Below are positions 27,316 to 35,725 of a stretch of 64,000 nt of DNA, piece after piece. Each line of letters begins with the position of its first letter. Position 1 is the stretch's first letter. Position numbers and translations under genes: made by a program. The notes below the pieces were generated by a model that was not told where the DNA came from, did no database searches, and worked only from the letters and a program-made list of their open reading frames with translations. The DNA lies in the NCBI GenBank assembly GCA_028877215.1, contig JAPPFJ010000009.1, forward strand, positions 1 through 64,000, written 5' to 3'. The stretch is from Gemmatimonadota bacterium. GTDB taxonomy: Bacteria > Latescibacterota > UBA2968 > GCA-2709665.

Positions 27316-27394
27316 GGGGTAGTAGCTCAGTATTGGTGAGAGTGCAGGCCTGTCAAGCCTGAGGTCGCGGGTTCGAGTCCCGTCTACCCCGCCA
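27316..27394 (+). tRNA. tRNA-Asp (anticodon GTC)
   Basis: A complete cloverleaf. The acceptor stem is GGGGTAG/CTACCCC, followed by discriminator G and an encoded CCA (27392-27394). The D arm is GCTC...GAGT. The anticodon stem CAGGC/GCCTG encloses the loop CTGTCAA, with anticodon GTC. The T arm is GCGGG-TTCGAGT-CCCGT. It has its own promoter and a terminator 60 bases downstream, so it is a single-gene transcription unit. Confidence 0.97.
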
Positions 27395-27454
27395 TTAATC
27401 GGTCTTTAAAGGTGTATCCAACCGCGTCCCGAAGTTTTGCGGGATTGCGGATTC

Positions 27455-27489
27455 CCACCACTTCCCCTCCCGGGGAAGGGTGGTTTTTT
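27455..27489 (+). terminator. Rho-independent terminator of tRNA-Asp
   Basis: CCACCACTTCCCC (27455-27467) pairs with GGGGAAGGGTGG (27472-27483) over 12 bp with one bulged A. The loop is four bases and TTTTTT follows. Confidence 0.92.
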
Positions 27490-27637
27490 GTGTATGTGCT
27501 GATCATGCCCGACTCAACGCAGGGTCGGGCCTTTTGGCGTTGGCGCAGGTTTGGGATCTGTGCCACTTTTTTCGTCTTTTACCGCCGCCGTCTCCGCGTA
27601 CAGATTCGTGACGGCGGACGGGCCCCGGGGAACTTGA

Positions 27638-30600
27638 ATGTCGATCAGGCAGATATACGATACGATGGTGAAGTCACGGCCGTTTGAGGAATTGGCGGGC
27701 CTGGTCACCGCCCGAACGCCCGAAATTCCCGTTCGCGGGCTCCCCGGCTCGCTGACTGCGTTCGGCATTGCCTGTATTGAGGAGACCACGACCGGTCCGG
27801 TATTGGTGGTGTGCGCTTCGGAGGACCGGGCGGAAGAAGTGCGTGACGATATGGAACGCATACTCGGCGCCGCGCGGGTCGGTATATTCCCGGCCTGGGG
27901 TGGGTCCCCGTACGACCACCGGTCGCCTCATCTCGACGTGATGGGGCTTCGACTGGAGTCGCTGGACCAGTTGCGATGGCAGGGTGACGGGGTTGTGGTT
28001 ACACCCGTGGAGGCCCTGATGAGCCATACCCTGCCGCCCGACCTGTATGATCTGGCAGTTCAGGAGATAAGGGTCGGGGAGGAGATTGCGCCCGGTAGAC
28101 TGGCGGAACATCTGGTGGATATCGGCTACGAGCGCGTGACCATGGTCGGCGGGGTGGGTCAGTTCAGCGTGAGGGGCGGGATCCTGGACGTCTGCTCGTT
28201 TGGCAGCACGCATCCGGTCCGGATTGAGTTCTTCGGCGATGTGGTGGAGTCGATTCGAGCGTTCGATCTGGGTACGCAGCGGTCGGTGGCAAAGCGCGAA
28301 GACGTGCGGGTGCTGCCGTGCCGCGAGGCAATCCTGGCTGAGACACTGTCGGACGTGTTCGAGGAGCATCTGGACGAAGCGGAACGGGAGCTTGGGACGA
28401 GCCTCGACGGACTCCGTGAATTGATGGAGAGTCAGGGCGCGTTCGACGGGCTCGAGTATTACCTGGACGTTCTGTACAGGGACAACACCTGCCTGCTGGA
28501 CCACGTCTCGGAAGGTTATATCGTCGTGGACGACCCGGCCGCCGTGGAGACGGCCGCGGCCGACGCCTGGGCCCGGGTGGAGGTGGCGGCACGGCGCCAG
28601 AAGAAGAGACGCGGAGAGCCGGAGCCGCTTCCGGCGGGTTCCGTCGCCTGTCATCCGGAGGCGATATTGAATCGACTGGCCGGTATGCGCCGGGTGTTGA
28701 ACTGGCCGCTGGGCGGACCGTCTGAGGACGGCGTCCACTTTTCCGGCATCGGCGGACGCCGATACGAGGGTCATCTGGAAACATTGAAGGAGGACTTGAG
28801 GAGACACTGGCAGGCAGATTACGAGGTGGTGCTGTTGTGCGAGAGCCAGGGCCAGAAAGCGCGGTTTGAAGAACTGCTAGAAGAAGAGGAGAGCCTGATA
28901 ACGATACACGTGGGCACCCTGCACAGCGGCTTTACGTATACGTCCCCCACGGCGCGTGTTGCTGTGCTGAACGATCACGAGATTTATACCCTCGCCCGCC
29001 GCCGCCGCCGTTACAGGCGATTCAAGGACGCCACGCCAATTCGCAGCATTTCAAGCCTCCGGGCCGGCGATTTCGTGGTACACGTGGACCACGGAATCGG
29101 GCGCTACGAAGGAATCGAACATCTCAAAGTCGACGGCGTCCGGCAGGACTGTCTGGCGATGCATTATCGGGGCGGGGACCGGGTATTCGTGCCGGTGGAC
29201 CAGATGGACCGGGTGCAAAAATACGCGAGTCAGGACGGAATCGTTCCGGCGCTGAGCAAGTTGGGTACCGCAGCATGGGAACGCGTAAAGGAAAAGACCA
29301 AAAAAGAGGTCTTCAAGATGGCAGGCGAGTTGCTGTCCCTCTACGCGGAGCGAAAAGCAACGCCGGGAATCGAGTTTTCGGATGACACACCGTTCCAGAA
29401 AGCCCTGGAAGCGTCGTTTCCGTACCAGGAGACGCGGGATCAACTCCAGACAATCGGCGACGTAAAAGAAGACATGGAACAATCGGCGCCGATGGATCGG
29501 CTGGTGTGCGGCGACGTTGGATACGGGAAGACTGAAGTGGCGGTACGGGCGGCGTTCAAGGCGGTGGCCGATGGCAAGCAGGTTGCGGTTCTGGCGCCCA
29601 CCACCATTCTCGCGCAGCAGCACTATCGCACGTTCACGGAGCGGTTGGACGGCCTCCCGGTGACGGTCGACGTTTTAAGCCGGTTCCGAACGCCGCGAGA
29701 ACTGAAGTCGGCGCTGGACGGCCTCGCCGCCGGACGGGTGGACGTTGCGGTCGGTACGCACCGCTTGCTTTCGCAGGACGTCAGGTTTCGGGATCTGGGA
29801 TTGCTCGTGATCGATGAAGAGCACCGGTTCGGCGTGCGCCACAAGGAGCGGCTCAAGCAGATTCGGCGGCAAGTGGACGTGCTGACGCTGACGGCGACGC
29901 CGATTCCCAGGACGCTTCACATGTCCCTGATGGGCGCCCGGGATATGTCCATCATCCGTACGCCCCCCAAAGACCGGCTGCCGATCACGACCGAAGTCCT
30001 GCCGTTCGACGAGGAGCGGGTCGCGGAGGCGGTTCTTCGGGAGGTCGACCGGGGGGGACAGGTGTATTTCGTACACAACAGGGTGCAGTCGATGCCGGCC
30101 ATCGTGAATTTCCTTGAGGGGCTTGTTCCACAGGTTCGGTTCGGCGTGGCCCATGGTCAGATGCCGGAACGACAGCTCGAAAAGGTCATGATGGATTTTC
30201 TGGACGCCCGGTACGACTGCCTGATTTCCACGATGATTATCGAATCGGGGTTGGATATCCCCAGTGTAAATACGCTGATTGTGAACCGCGCGGACCGCAT
30301 GGGGCTCGCGCAACTCTACCAGCTTCGCGGCCGCGTGGGCCGTTCCGCGCGGCAGGCGTTCGCGTATCTTCTGATTCCATCGTGGAAGTCCCTGAAAAAG
30401 CCGGCCGTGCGTCGCCTGCGCGCTATCGAGGAATTTGCGGATCTCGGTTCAGGGTTCAATATCTCCATGCGGGACATGGAGATCCGGGGAACCGGCAATC
30501 TGCTGGGTGCGCAGCAGCATGGTCACATGACCGCGGTCGGCTTCGAGCTCTATTGCAGGCTGCTGGATGAGGCGATCGCCCAGATCCACGGCAACGAGAC

Positions 30601-31048
30601 CGAGCCCGCGGCAGAGCCGGAGGTGCAGGTGGCCGTATCGGCCTATATTCCGCAAACCTATATATCGGATGAAGATCTCAAGATGCAGTTCTACCAGCGC
30701 CTTGGCGACTGCCGGCAGACGGTTGAGGTCCTGGCGCTGGAAGAGGAAATGGCTGATCGGTTCGGTCCGTTACCCGACCCCGCCGCAGCGCTGCTGGATA
30801 CAATATCCATCCGGATACTGGCGCGCCAGCTTCGCGCAGACACGGTTCGTGCGGGTTCAATGCTGGCGGTCGTGTTTCCCGGGGATCGAATGCTGACGCG
30901 GAAGCAGGTGGAAGCCTGGATTACGGCTGCGCCCGTCCCGCTGCAGTTTTCCCTGGGTGAGCGGGTGCTGATCGAGGCGGATCTGGAGGGCGCCGGCCCC
31001 CGGGAACGCCTTGCAAATGCCAAAAAGGTGTTGCAGAGCCTCGTCTGA
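27638..31048 (+). CDS. mfd: Transcription-repair coupling factor Mfd
   Basis: A 1136-residue DNA translocase that removes RNA polymerase stalled at lesions and recruits UvrA. The N-terminal UvrB-homology region contains GQFSVRGGILDVCSFG (about 175-190). An RNA-polymerase-interaction/CarD-like segment starts at LRAGDFVVHVDHGIGRYEG (about 475). The RecG-like motor has Walker A GDVGYGKTEVAVRAA (about 624) and motif II IDEEHRFGVRHKE (about 724), followed by TLTATPIPRTLHMSL. The C-terminal inhibitory domain is present. The ATG at 27638 is reasonable but has only a weak GGGGAA upstream. It heads the long rightward gene run to moaE. Confidence 0.96.
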   Translation: MSIRQIYDTMVKSRPFEELAGLVTARTPEIPVRGLPGSLTAFGIACIEETTTGPVLVVCASEDRAEEVRDDMERILGAARVGIFPAWGGSPYDHRSPHLDVMGLRLESLDQLRWQGDGVVVTPVEALMSHTLPPDLYDLAVQEIRVGEEIAPGRLAEHLVDIGYERVTMVGGVGQFSVRGGILDVCSFGSTHPVRIEFFGDVVESIRAFDLGTQRSVAKREDVRVLPCREAILAETLSDVFEEHLDEAERELGTSLDGLRELMESQGAFDGLEYYLDVLYRDNTCLLDHVSEGYIVVDDPAAVETAAADAWARVEVAARRQKKRRGEPEPLPAGSVACHPEAILNRLAGMRRVLNWPLGGPSEDGVHFSGIGGRRYEGHLETLKEDLRRHWQADYEVVLLCESQGQKARFEELLEEEESLITIHVGTLHSGFTYTSPTARVAVLNDHEIYTLARRRRRYRRFKDATPIRSISSLRAGDFVVHVDHGIGRYEGIEHLKVDGVRQDCLAMHYRGGDRVFVPVDQMDRVQKYASQDGIVPALSKLGTAAWERVKEKTKKEVFKMAGELLSLYAERKATPGIEFSDDTPFQKALEASFPYQETRDQLQTIGDVKEDMEQSAPMDRLVCGDVGYGKTEVAVRAAFKAVADGKQVAVLAPTTILAQQHYRTFTERLDGLPVTVDVLSRFRTPRELKSALDGLAAGRVDVAVGTHRLLSQDVRFRDLGLLVIDEEHRFGVRHKERLKQIRRQVDVLTLTATPIPRTLHMSLMGARDMSIIRTPPKDRLPITTEVLPFDEERVAEAVLREVDRGGQVYFVHNRVQSMPAIVNFLEGLVPQVRFGVAHGQMPERQLEKVMMDFLDARYDCLISTMIIESGLDIPSVNTLIVNRADRMGLAQLYQLRGRVGRSARQAFAYLLIPSWKSLKKPAVRRLRAIEEFADLGSGFNISMRDMEIRGTGNLLGAQQHGHMTAVGFELYCRLLDEAIAQIHGNETEPAAEPEVQVAVSAYIPQTYISDEDLKMQFYQRLGDCRQTVEVLALEEEMADRFGPLPDPAAALLDTISIRILARQLRADTVRAGSMLAVVFPGDRMLTRKQVEAWITAAPVPLQFSLGERVLIEADLEGAGPRERLANAKKVLQSLV

Positions 31049-31192
31049 ACGGATATATTCCCGGCCGAAATCCGGAACAGAACTTTCGGAACCGGACGAC
31101 GCCCCGGCAGTCAGATAATAGCGACGGGATGGGTGCACACTCTCCCCGCGAGAGCAGTGGGGGACGTATCTCACATTCGGAGACGGAACCGT

Positions 31193-32470
31193 ATGACAAA
31201 ATGCCTTTCAAAAGGCGCGTGGGGTGCTTTGCTGGCGGCAGCGGCGTTGATCTGCGCGGCGAACGCAGCGGCAAAACCGCAGCTGCTCGACCAGATCGTC
31301 GCGGTGGTGGACGATCAGATTGTATTGCGTTCAGACGTGATGTCGAGCATGGCTCTGGTTGCCATGCAGCAGGGGCTGAGCCGGGAGGACCTCACGCCGG
31401 ACAGGGTCAAGGAGTTGTTTGAGGTAATTCTGGGGAACATGATCCAGGAAAAGCTCCTGCTGGCCAGGGCGGAGCAGGACAGTATCGAGGTGGACCAGGA
31501 GGTCATCGAGCGTGCGGTCAGGTCACGCGTCCGGGAACTCAAGACGGAACACGGTGAAGAGGCGTTTGCAACCCAGCTTGCAGAAGGCGGTGTAACGGAA
31601 CGGGACCTGCGCGAACAGTACCGGCAGGAGTTTCGGAAGGATTTCCTGCGACAGCGGATGTATACAAGCCTTAGCCAGCAGGTCGAAGTTTCTTTCAAGG
31701 ACGTTCAGGATTATAAGACGCGCTACATGGATGAGCTACCGCCGCTGTTGAGCATCAGCCATCTCCTGGTGGCAATAGAAACGTCCGATGACCGTGCCGA
31801 GGAAGTTAGGGCGCAGGCGAACGCGATCATCGACCGCTTGAATAAGGGCGAAGATTTCGCGACCATGGCGCAGCAGTATTCCAGCGACGCGGGAAGCCGG
31901 GAGGACGGGGGCGACCTGGGCTATTTCCCGCGGGGACGAATGGTCCCGGCGTTTGAGAAGGCGGCCTTCTCGCTGCAGCCCGGGGAGATCAGCGCGCCGG
32001 TCAGGACGAAGTTCGGTTACCACATCATCAAGTTGGAATCCGTGTCAGGGGACCAGGTAAGGGCGCGGCACATTCTCATTCCGCTGCAGCCCTCGGCGCG
32101 GGACGTGAAGACCGCCTACGACAAGGCGTTGGGTCTGGCGAAAAAGGCCCAGGCGGGAGAGGATTTCGCGGAAATGGCTCGAGAACATTCCGCGCACGAG
32201 GAGACCGCGAAGAAGGGCGGGCGGCTTCCCGGTCCGTTCGCGCAGGATAATCTGCCGACCGAATTCTCGGACGTCCTGAAAACCATGCGCATGGGTGAAG
32301 TGAGCGCGCCGATACAGACCGAGTACGGATGGCATGTCGTAAAGGTGAATGACGATCAGGACGCCTTGAAGGAAATCATACAACAGGTGCGCCTGCAAGA
32401 GCGCTTTGACGAGGTGCTCGCGGAAACGCGGGCGCGTCTCTACGTGGAAGTTCGCCCGTACGATTTGTGA
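31193..32470 (+). CDS. SurA-like periplasmic peptidyl-prolyl isomerase/chaperone
   Basis: A 425-residue exported chaperone of the SurA type that assists outer-membrane protein folding. A signal peptide (MTKCLSKGAWGALLAAAALI, then CAANAAA) precedes the SurA N-domain (LDQIVAVVDDQIVLRSDV). Two parvulin domains follow, one with ISHLLVAIETSDD...GDLGYFPRGRMVPAFEKAAF and one with ARHILIPLQPS...GRLPGPFAQDNLPTEFSD; the second looks less canonical. I chose the ATG at 31193, with GGAGACGG upstream, because it puts the signal peptide at the N-terminus; an in-frame start 60 bases earlier would bury it. It supports an outer membrane in this organism. Confidence 0.9.
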   Translation: MTKCLSKGAWGALLAAAALICAANAAAKPQLLDQIVAVVDDQIVLRSDVMSSMALVAMQQGLSREDLTPDRVKELFEVILGNMIQEKLLLARAEQDSIEVDQEVIERAVRSRVRELKTEHGEEAFATQLAEGGVTERDLREQYRQEFRKDFLRQRMYTSLSQQVEVSFKDVQDYKTRYMDELPPLLSISHLLVAIETSDDRAEEVRAQANAIIDRLNKGEDFATMAQQYSSDAGSREDGGDLGYFPRGRMVPAFEKAAFSLQPGEISAPVRTKFGYHIIKLESVSGDQVRARHILIPLQPSARDVKTAYDKALGLAKKAQAGEDFAEMAREHSAHEETAKKGGRLPGPFAQDNLPTEFSDVLKTMRMGEVSAPIQTEYGWHVVKVNDDQDALKEIIQQVRLQERFDEVLAETRARLYVEVRPYDL

Positions 32471-32558
32471 TACGGAAGCAGGGCTCAGAAGTGCTGCCGC
32501 CCGGTACGGCAGCGCGGCTCTCCTCAATCAGGATTCGGCGACGCGCGTCTGATTCGAT

Positions 32559-32831
32559 ATGCGGCTCGACTTGTACCTCAAGCGATGTTGTTTGACACGG
32601 CGGCGTTCCGAGGCAAAACGCGCCTGCGAGAACGGGATCGTGATGCTGGACGGGCGGCGGGCGAAGCCGGGTCAGGCCGTAAGTCCGGGCAGACGGGTGA
32701 GCATTTCCTTTCTGGATCGATACCTGGAGCTGGAAATTCTCAAGCTTCCCGCCGGGAACGTATCCAGGACGGAGGCCAGAGCTTGTTACGAGGTGCTTCG
32801 CGACGAAGCACGCGAGGTCACCGACTTTTAG
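32559..32831 (+). CDS. S4-domain RNA-binding protein (Hsp15/RqcP-like)
   Basis: A 90-residue single S4-domain protein. The alpha-L RNA-binding motif is clear at the N-terminus: MRLDLYLKRCCLTRRRSEAK then RACENGIVMLDGRRAKPGQ. Members of this family (Hsp15, RqcP) bind 50S subunits carrying peptidyl-tRNA and take part in rescue of stalled ribosomes. The length is normal. It lies 88 bases after the surA-like gene and is followed by a strong terminator. Confidence 0.87.
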   Translation: MRLDLYLKRCCLTRRRSEAKRACENGIVMLDGRRAKPGQAVSPGRRVSISFLDRYLELEILKLPAGNVSRTEARACYEVLRDEAREVTDF

Positions 32832-32864
32832 TCACACCCATAGACTGAACGTCAAAGCGTCGAG

Positions 32865-32894
32865 TCCCGCCCTGGGGGGCGGGGCATTTTTTTT
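32865..32894 (+). terminator. Rho-independent terminator after the S4 gene
   Basis: A stem CCCGCCC/GGGCGGG (32866-32872 and 32877-32883) with a four-base loop is followed, after GCA, by eight T residues. It lies 35 bases past the stop codon. Confidence 0.88.
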
Positions 32895-32946
32895 CACCTG
32901 CCCGGATGCGAGGGCGTGTCGTTTGCCCTTTCGCTTTGACCTGTTT

Positions 32947-33109
32947 AGAAGCTGTTTTAAAATTACCGGTGAGTTCCCGAGCGCAAGCGAAAAAGTGGCG
33001 GTCAAGGCGGGAGAATCCGACCATATTTGTCTATACGGGCGGGTTTGACCAACGCCGACCGACGCTTTTGCAGCCGCGCGAAGACCGCTGGGAATTTTAA
33101 GACAGCTTC
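32947..33109 (+). repeat. Repeat R1, copy b (full length), leader of methyltransferase gene
   Basis: A 163-base element with terminal inverted repeats AGAAGCTGTTTTAAAATT (32947-32964) and GAATTTTAAGACAGCTTC at the right end. Inside are GTGAGTTCCCGAGCG, CGGTCAAGGCGGG and GCAGCCGCGCGAAGACCGC. It ends 13 bases before the methyltransferase ATG. The other copies (1-73, 47027-47096, 54562-54694) have the same orientation toward a downstream gene. Confidence 0.88.
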
Positions 33110-33122
33110 CTATATTGGAGTT

Positions 33123-33893
33123 ATGTTCGGACGAAAAAAAGAAAAAAGCAGGGCGCAACCCTACACCAGGCTTGCAGAGATTTACGATTATGTGATGCGG
33201 CACGTGGACTATGTGCAGTGGGCGGACTACATCGAGGCCGTCTTCGCCAGACATAGCTTGTCGCCGACACGGGTGCTTGACCTCGCGTGCGGCACGGGCA
33301 GTATGGCGTTGGAACTGCGAAAGCGGCACTACCGCGTTTACGGTGCGGACGGTTGCCGTGAAATGCTGGACGTGGCTGTAGAAAAGACCCGGAAAACGGG
33401 GCAGAACGTCGAATTCTTCCACAGGAACCTGCTGGACCTGTCGGGTCTGCCGCGGTTCGAAGCGGCGCTTTGCCTGTACGACAGTGTGAATTACCTCATG
33501 ACGATCGAGGACGTCGGCATGGCGCTGCAAGAGGTCCACAAGCTTCTGCTTCCGAACGGCATATTCGTCTTCGACGTCTGTACCGAATCGAACTCGCTCC
33601 GATATTTTCGCAGGCTGACGGACAAGGACGGCGGCGACGGGTTCACTTACGTCCGGGAGAGCTTCTACAGGAGCGGGATCCAGTTCAATCGATTCAAGAT
33701 TCGGTTCAAACAGACGAACGAGTCCGTGGAAGAGGAACATCGCCAGCGAATATATGCACTGTCGGACATATTGACCACACTGGATGCGTCACCGTTTTCG
33801 CTGGAAGGGACCTACGACGGATTCGGTTTTTGCGAGCCGGACGAAGATTCGGACCGGGTGCATTTCGTGCTGCGGAAAGTCGCCGCGGCATGA
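33123..33893 (+). CDS. SAM-dependent methyltransferase (class I)
   Basis: A 256-residue class I methyltransferase. Motif I is RVLDLACGTGSMALELRKR (about 50-68), then VYGADGCREMLDVA for motif II, and the post-I aromatic/acidic segment LCLYDSVNYLM. The N-terminus YTRLAEIYDYVMRHVDYVQW is typical of a family of small-molecule or unassigned methyltransferases. The start is the ATG at 33123 with GGAG three bases upstream; the frame is open further left, but those codons belong entirely to repeat R1. The substrate is unknown. Confidence 0.86.
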   Translation: MFGRKKEKSRAQPYTRLAEIYDYVMRHVDYVQWADYIEAVFARHSLSPTRVLDLACGTGSMALELRKRHYRVYGADGCREMLDVAVEKTRKTGQNVEFFHRNLLDLSGLPRFEAALCLYDSVNYLMTIEDVGMALQEVHKLLLPNGIFVFDVCTESNSLRYFRRLTDKDGGDGFTYVRESFYRSGIQFNRFKIRFKQTNESVEEEHRQRIYALSDILTTLDASPFSLEGTYDGFGFCEPDEDSDRVHFVLRKVAAA

Positions 33894-33937
33894 CGCATCG
33901 AGGCCCGCTGTACTTTATTCCAGGAAATTCCCCCGAG

Positions 33938-34086
33938 TGTTCTGTCCCGGAAATAAGTTGCCTGAATTCGACCGCCGAGTCGCCCGGCTCGCAAGGCGCC
34001 ACCGACCCGCATAAGGTCGGCGAGCGAGGGGAACGTAGCGAGACGGGATGAATCGGCGGTCGAATGGTGAGGGATTTTTGGGACAG
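33938..34086 (+). repeat. Repeat R5, copy c (full length), leader of ftsE
   Basis: A 149-base element. The left arm TGTTCTGTCCCGGAAATAAG, then TTGCCTGAATTCGACCGCCGA, is largely complementary to the right arm TCGGCGGTCGAATGG and GGGATTTTTGGGACA. In particular ATTCGACCGCCGA pairs perfectly with TCGGCGGTCGAAT over 13 bp and TGTCCC with GGGACA. It ends 17 bases before the ftsE start codon. Confidence 0.85.
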
Positions 34087-34103
34087 GACTGGCTGGAGGT
34101 TCT

Positions 34104-34790
34104 GTGATTGCGCTTCGGCAGGTTGGCCTGGAAGAGCAGGGGCGTCGTATCCTGGCGGATGTGGATTTCGAAATCGAACGGGGTGAGTTCGCCTTCCTGT
34201 TGGGTCCGACCGGGTCCGGCAAGAGTACGATCCTGCAACTGATTCTGTTCGAGCGGCGGCCAACGTCCGGTGTGGTTATTGTGGGTGATTACGACTCGGA
34301 GTCGATCCGGGACCGTGATATGCCGGCGATGCGGCGAAGCGTAAGTATGGTTTCTCAGAACCACCGTCTGCTGCAGGATCGCACAGTCTACGAGAACGTG
34401 GCATTTGCCATGGAAGTTACCGGCACGCCGCGCCCGGCCGTCAGGAGGCGCACCCACACATTGCTGGCCGACGTTGAGCTGATGCATAGACGTTCCGTCC
34501 GTCCCGGCGCATTGTCCGGGGGCGAACAGCAGCAACTGGCGATTGCGCGCGCGCTGGCAAATGAACCGTTTGTCCTTCTGGCGGACGAACCCACGGCCAA
34601 CCTGGATCCGGAGACGACGGACCTCGTCGTGCGAATTTTGGCCGACGTCCAGGCGCGAGGAACCACGGTACTGGTGGCAACGCATAACGAAGCCCTGGTG
34701 TCGGGGCGGCGCCAGCGGGTGCTTCGGCTGGAGGATGGGAGGATCGCAGGCGCGGGCGTGAGCCGGACGCAGCCCGGATGTGCTTTTTAA
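34104..34790 (+). CDS. ftsE: Cell division ATP-binding protein FtsE
   Basis: A 228-residue ABC ATPase that works with FtsX at the septum to activate peptidoglycan hydrolases through EnvC. Walker A is GPTGSGKST (about 34-42), the signature is LSGGEQQQLAIARAL, Walker B is FVLLADEPTANLD, and the H-loop is ATHNEAL. It begins with GTG at 34104, with GGAGG in front. ftsX follows 19 bases downstream and an envC-like gene follows that, so the divisome hydrolase-activation module is complete. Confidence 0.93.
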   Translation: MIALRQVGLEEQGRRILADVDFEIERGEFAFLLGPTGSGKSTILQLILFERRPTSGVVIVGDYDSESIRDRDMPAMRRSVSMVSQNHRLLQDRTVYENVAFAMEVTGTPRPAVRRRTHTLLADVELMHRRSVRPGALSGGEQQQLAIARALANEPFVLLADEPTANLDPETTDLVVRILADVQARGTTVLVATHNEALVSGRRQRVLRLEDGRIAGAGVSRTQPGCAF

Positions 34791-34809
34791 TGGACTGTCA
34801 GGGGGAAAA

Positions 34810-35667
34810 ATGGGGCTTCTGATGGCGTTCAGGGAGGCAATGAGGGGGTTGTGGCGCACGGGGATGGCTGGAGTCGTCTCGGGCGTGACCACAGGGGTGT
34901 CACTGATGGTCCTGGGGATATTTGTGTTTCTGATCGGGGGCGGGCTTGCGATTTTCGAGTCCTTGCAGGAAAGAATAGAGGTGGACGTGTATCTGGACGA
35001 CGGCGTCGGTCGACCGAAGGCGCTTCAAATGGCGCGGGAGTTTGAAGCCATGCCGGGCGTGGCCTCGGTTCGCTACGTAGACAAAGTGGCGGCAGCTGAG
35101 GAATTCAGGTCCATGTTCGGAGACGGATTTCTGGACGCCGTATCGCGGAACCCGCTGCCGGCATCTGTCCGGGTCGTGTTGCGTGCGGGAGAGGGTATGG
35201 TGAAAAACGCGCGTGCGGTCGCCGAAGCCGCGGCGAGCAGGATGGGCGTCGAAAGCGTGGACGCGGGCGAAGCCTGGCTGACCTCCCTGGACCGCGCGCG
35301 GGAGGCGGTTACCTGGATCGGTATTTCACTGGGCGTGGTACTTTGTCTGGCGTGCACATTTGCCATTGGCAACACCACCAAGTTGTTGGTGCTCTCCCAG
35401 CGGGATGCGATTGAGGTGATGCGCATGGTAGGGGCCACGGGCGGGTTCATTCGGCTGACTGTGTTGCTGGGCGGCGCTTTTCTGGGATTCGCCGGAGGGG
35501 TACTGGCCGTGCTGGCGCTGTGGAGCAGTTCGCAGTGGTGGGCAGCCTGGATTCCCGGTGCGACACGGGTTGCGCCGGTTTATCCCGGATTGATCGGACT
35601 GGGGGTTCTGTTGGGCGTTCTGGGAAGCTGGGTATCGTTGAACCGCGTCTTGCGTGCGCTGGCGTAG
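34810..35667 (+). CDS. ftsX: Cell division membrane protein FtsX
   Basis: A 285-residue membrane subunit partnering FtsE. The N-terminal helix lies around 22-47 (VTTGVSLMVLGIFVFLIGGG). A large extracytoplasmic loop (about 48-155; RIEVDVYLDDG, then SRNPLPASVRVVLR) follows. Three helices come next, with the FtsX core text LSQRDAIEVMRMVGATGGFIR. I chose the ATG at 34810, preceded by GGGGG at close spacing, over a start 30 bases earlier that would overlap ftsE. Confidence 0.93.
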   Translation: MGLLMAFREAMRGLWRTGMAGVVSGVTTGVSLMVLGIFVFLIGGGLAIFESLQERIEVDVYLDDGVGRPKALQMAREFEAMPGVASVRYVDKVAAAEEFRSMFGDGFLDAVSRNPLPASVRVVLRAGEGMVKNARAVAEAAASRMGVESVDAGEAWLTSLDRAREAVTWIGISLGVVLCLACTFAIGNTTKLLVLSQRDAIEVMRMVGATGGFIRLTVLLGGAFLGFAGGVLAVLALWSSSQWWAAWIPGATRVAPVYPGLIGLGVLLGVLGSWVSLNRVLRALA

Positions 35668-35725
35668 GGTGTCCCGGCCCGTTCGGCTCAGGGTGGGAAA
35701 GAATCTGAAGATGGAAGAGAAGCAT

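Noticed and set aside
33027..33122. N-terminal 32-residue extension of the methyltransferase
   Set aside because: The extra codons are entirely repeat R1 sequence; a Shine-Dalgarno supports the ATG at 33123.
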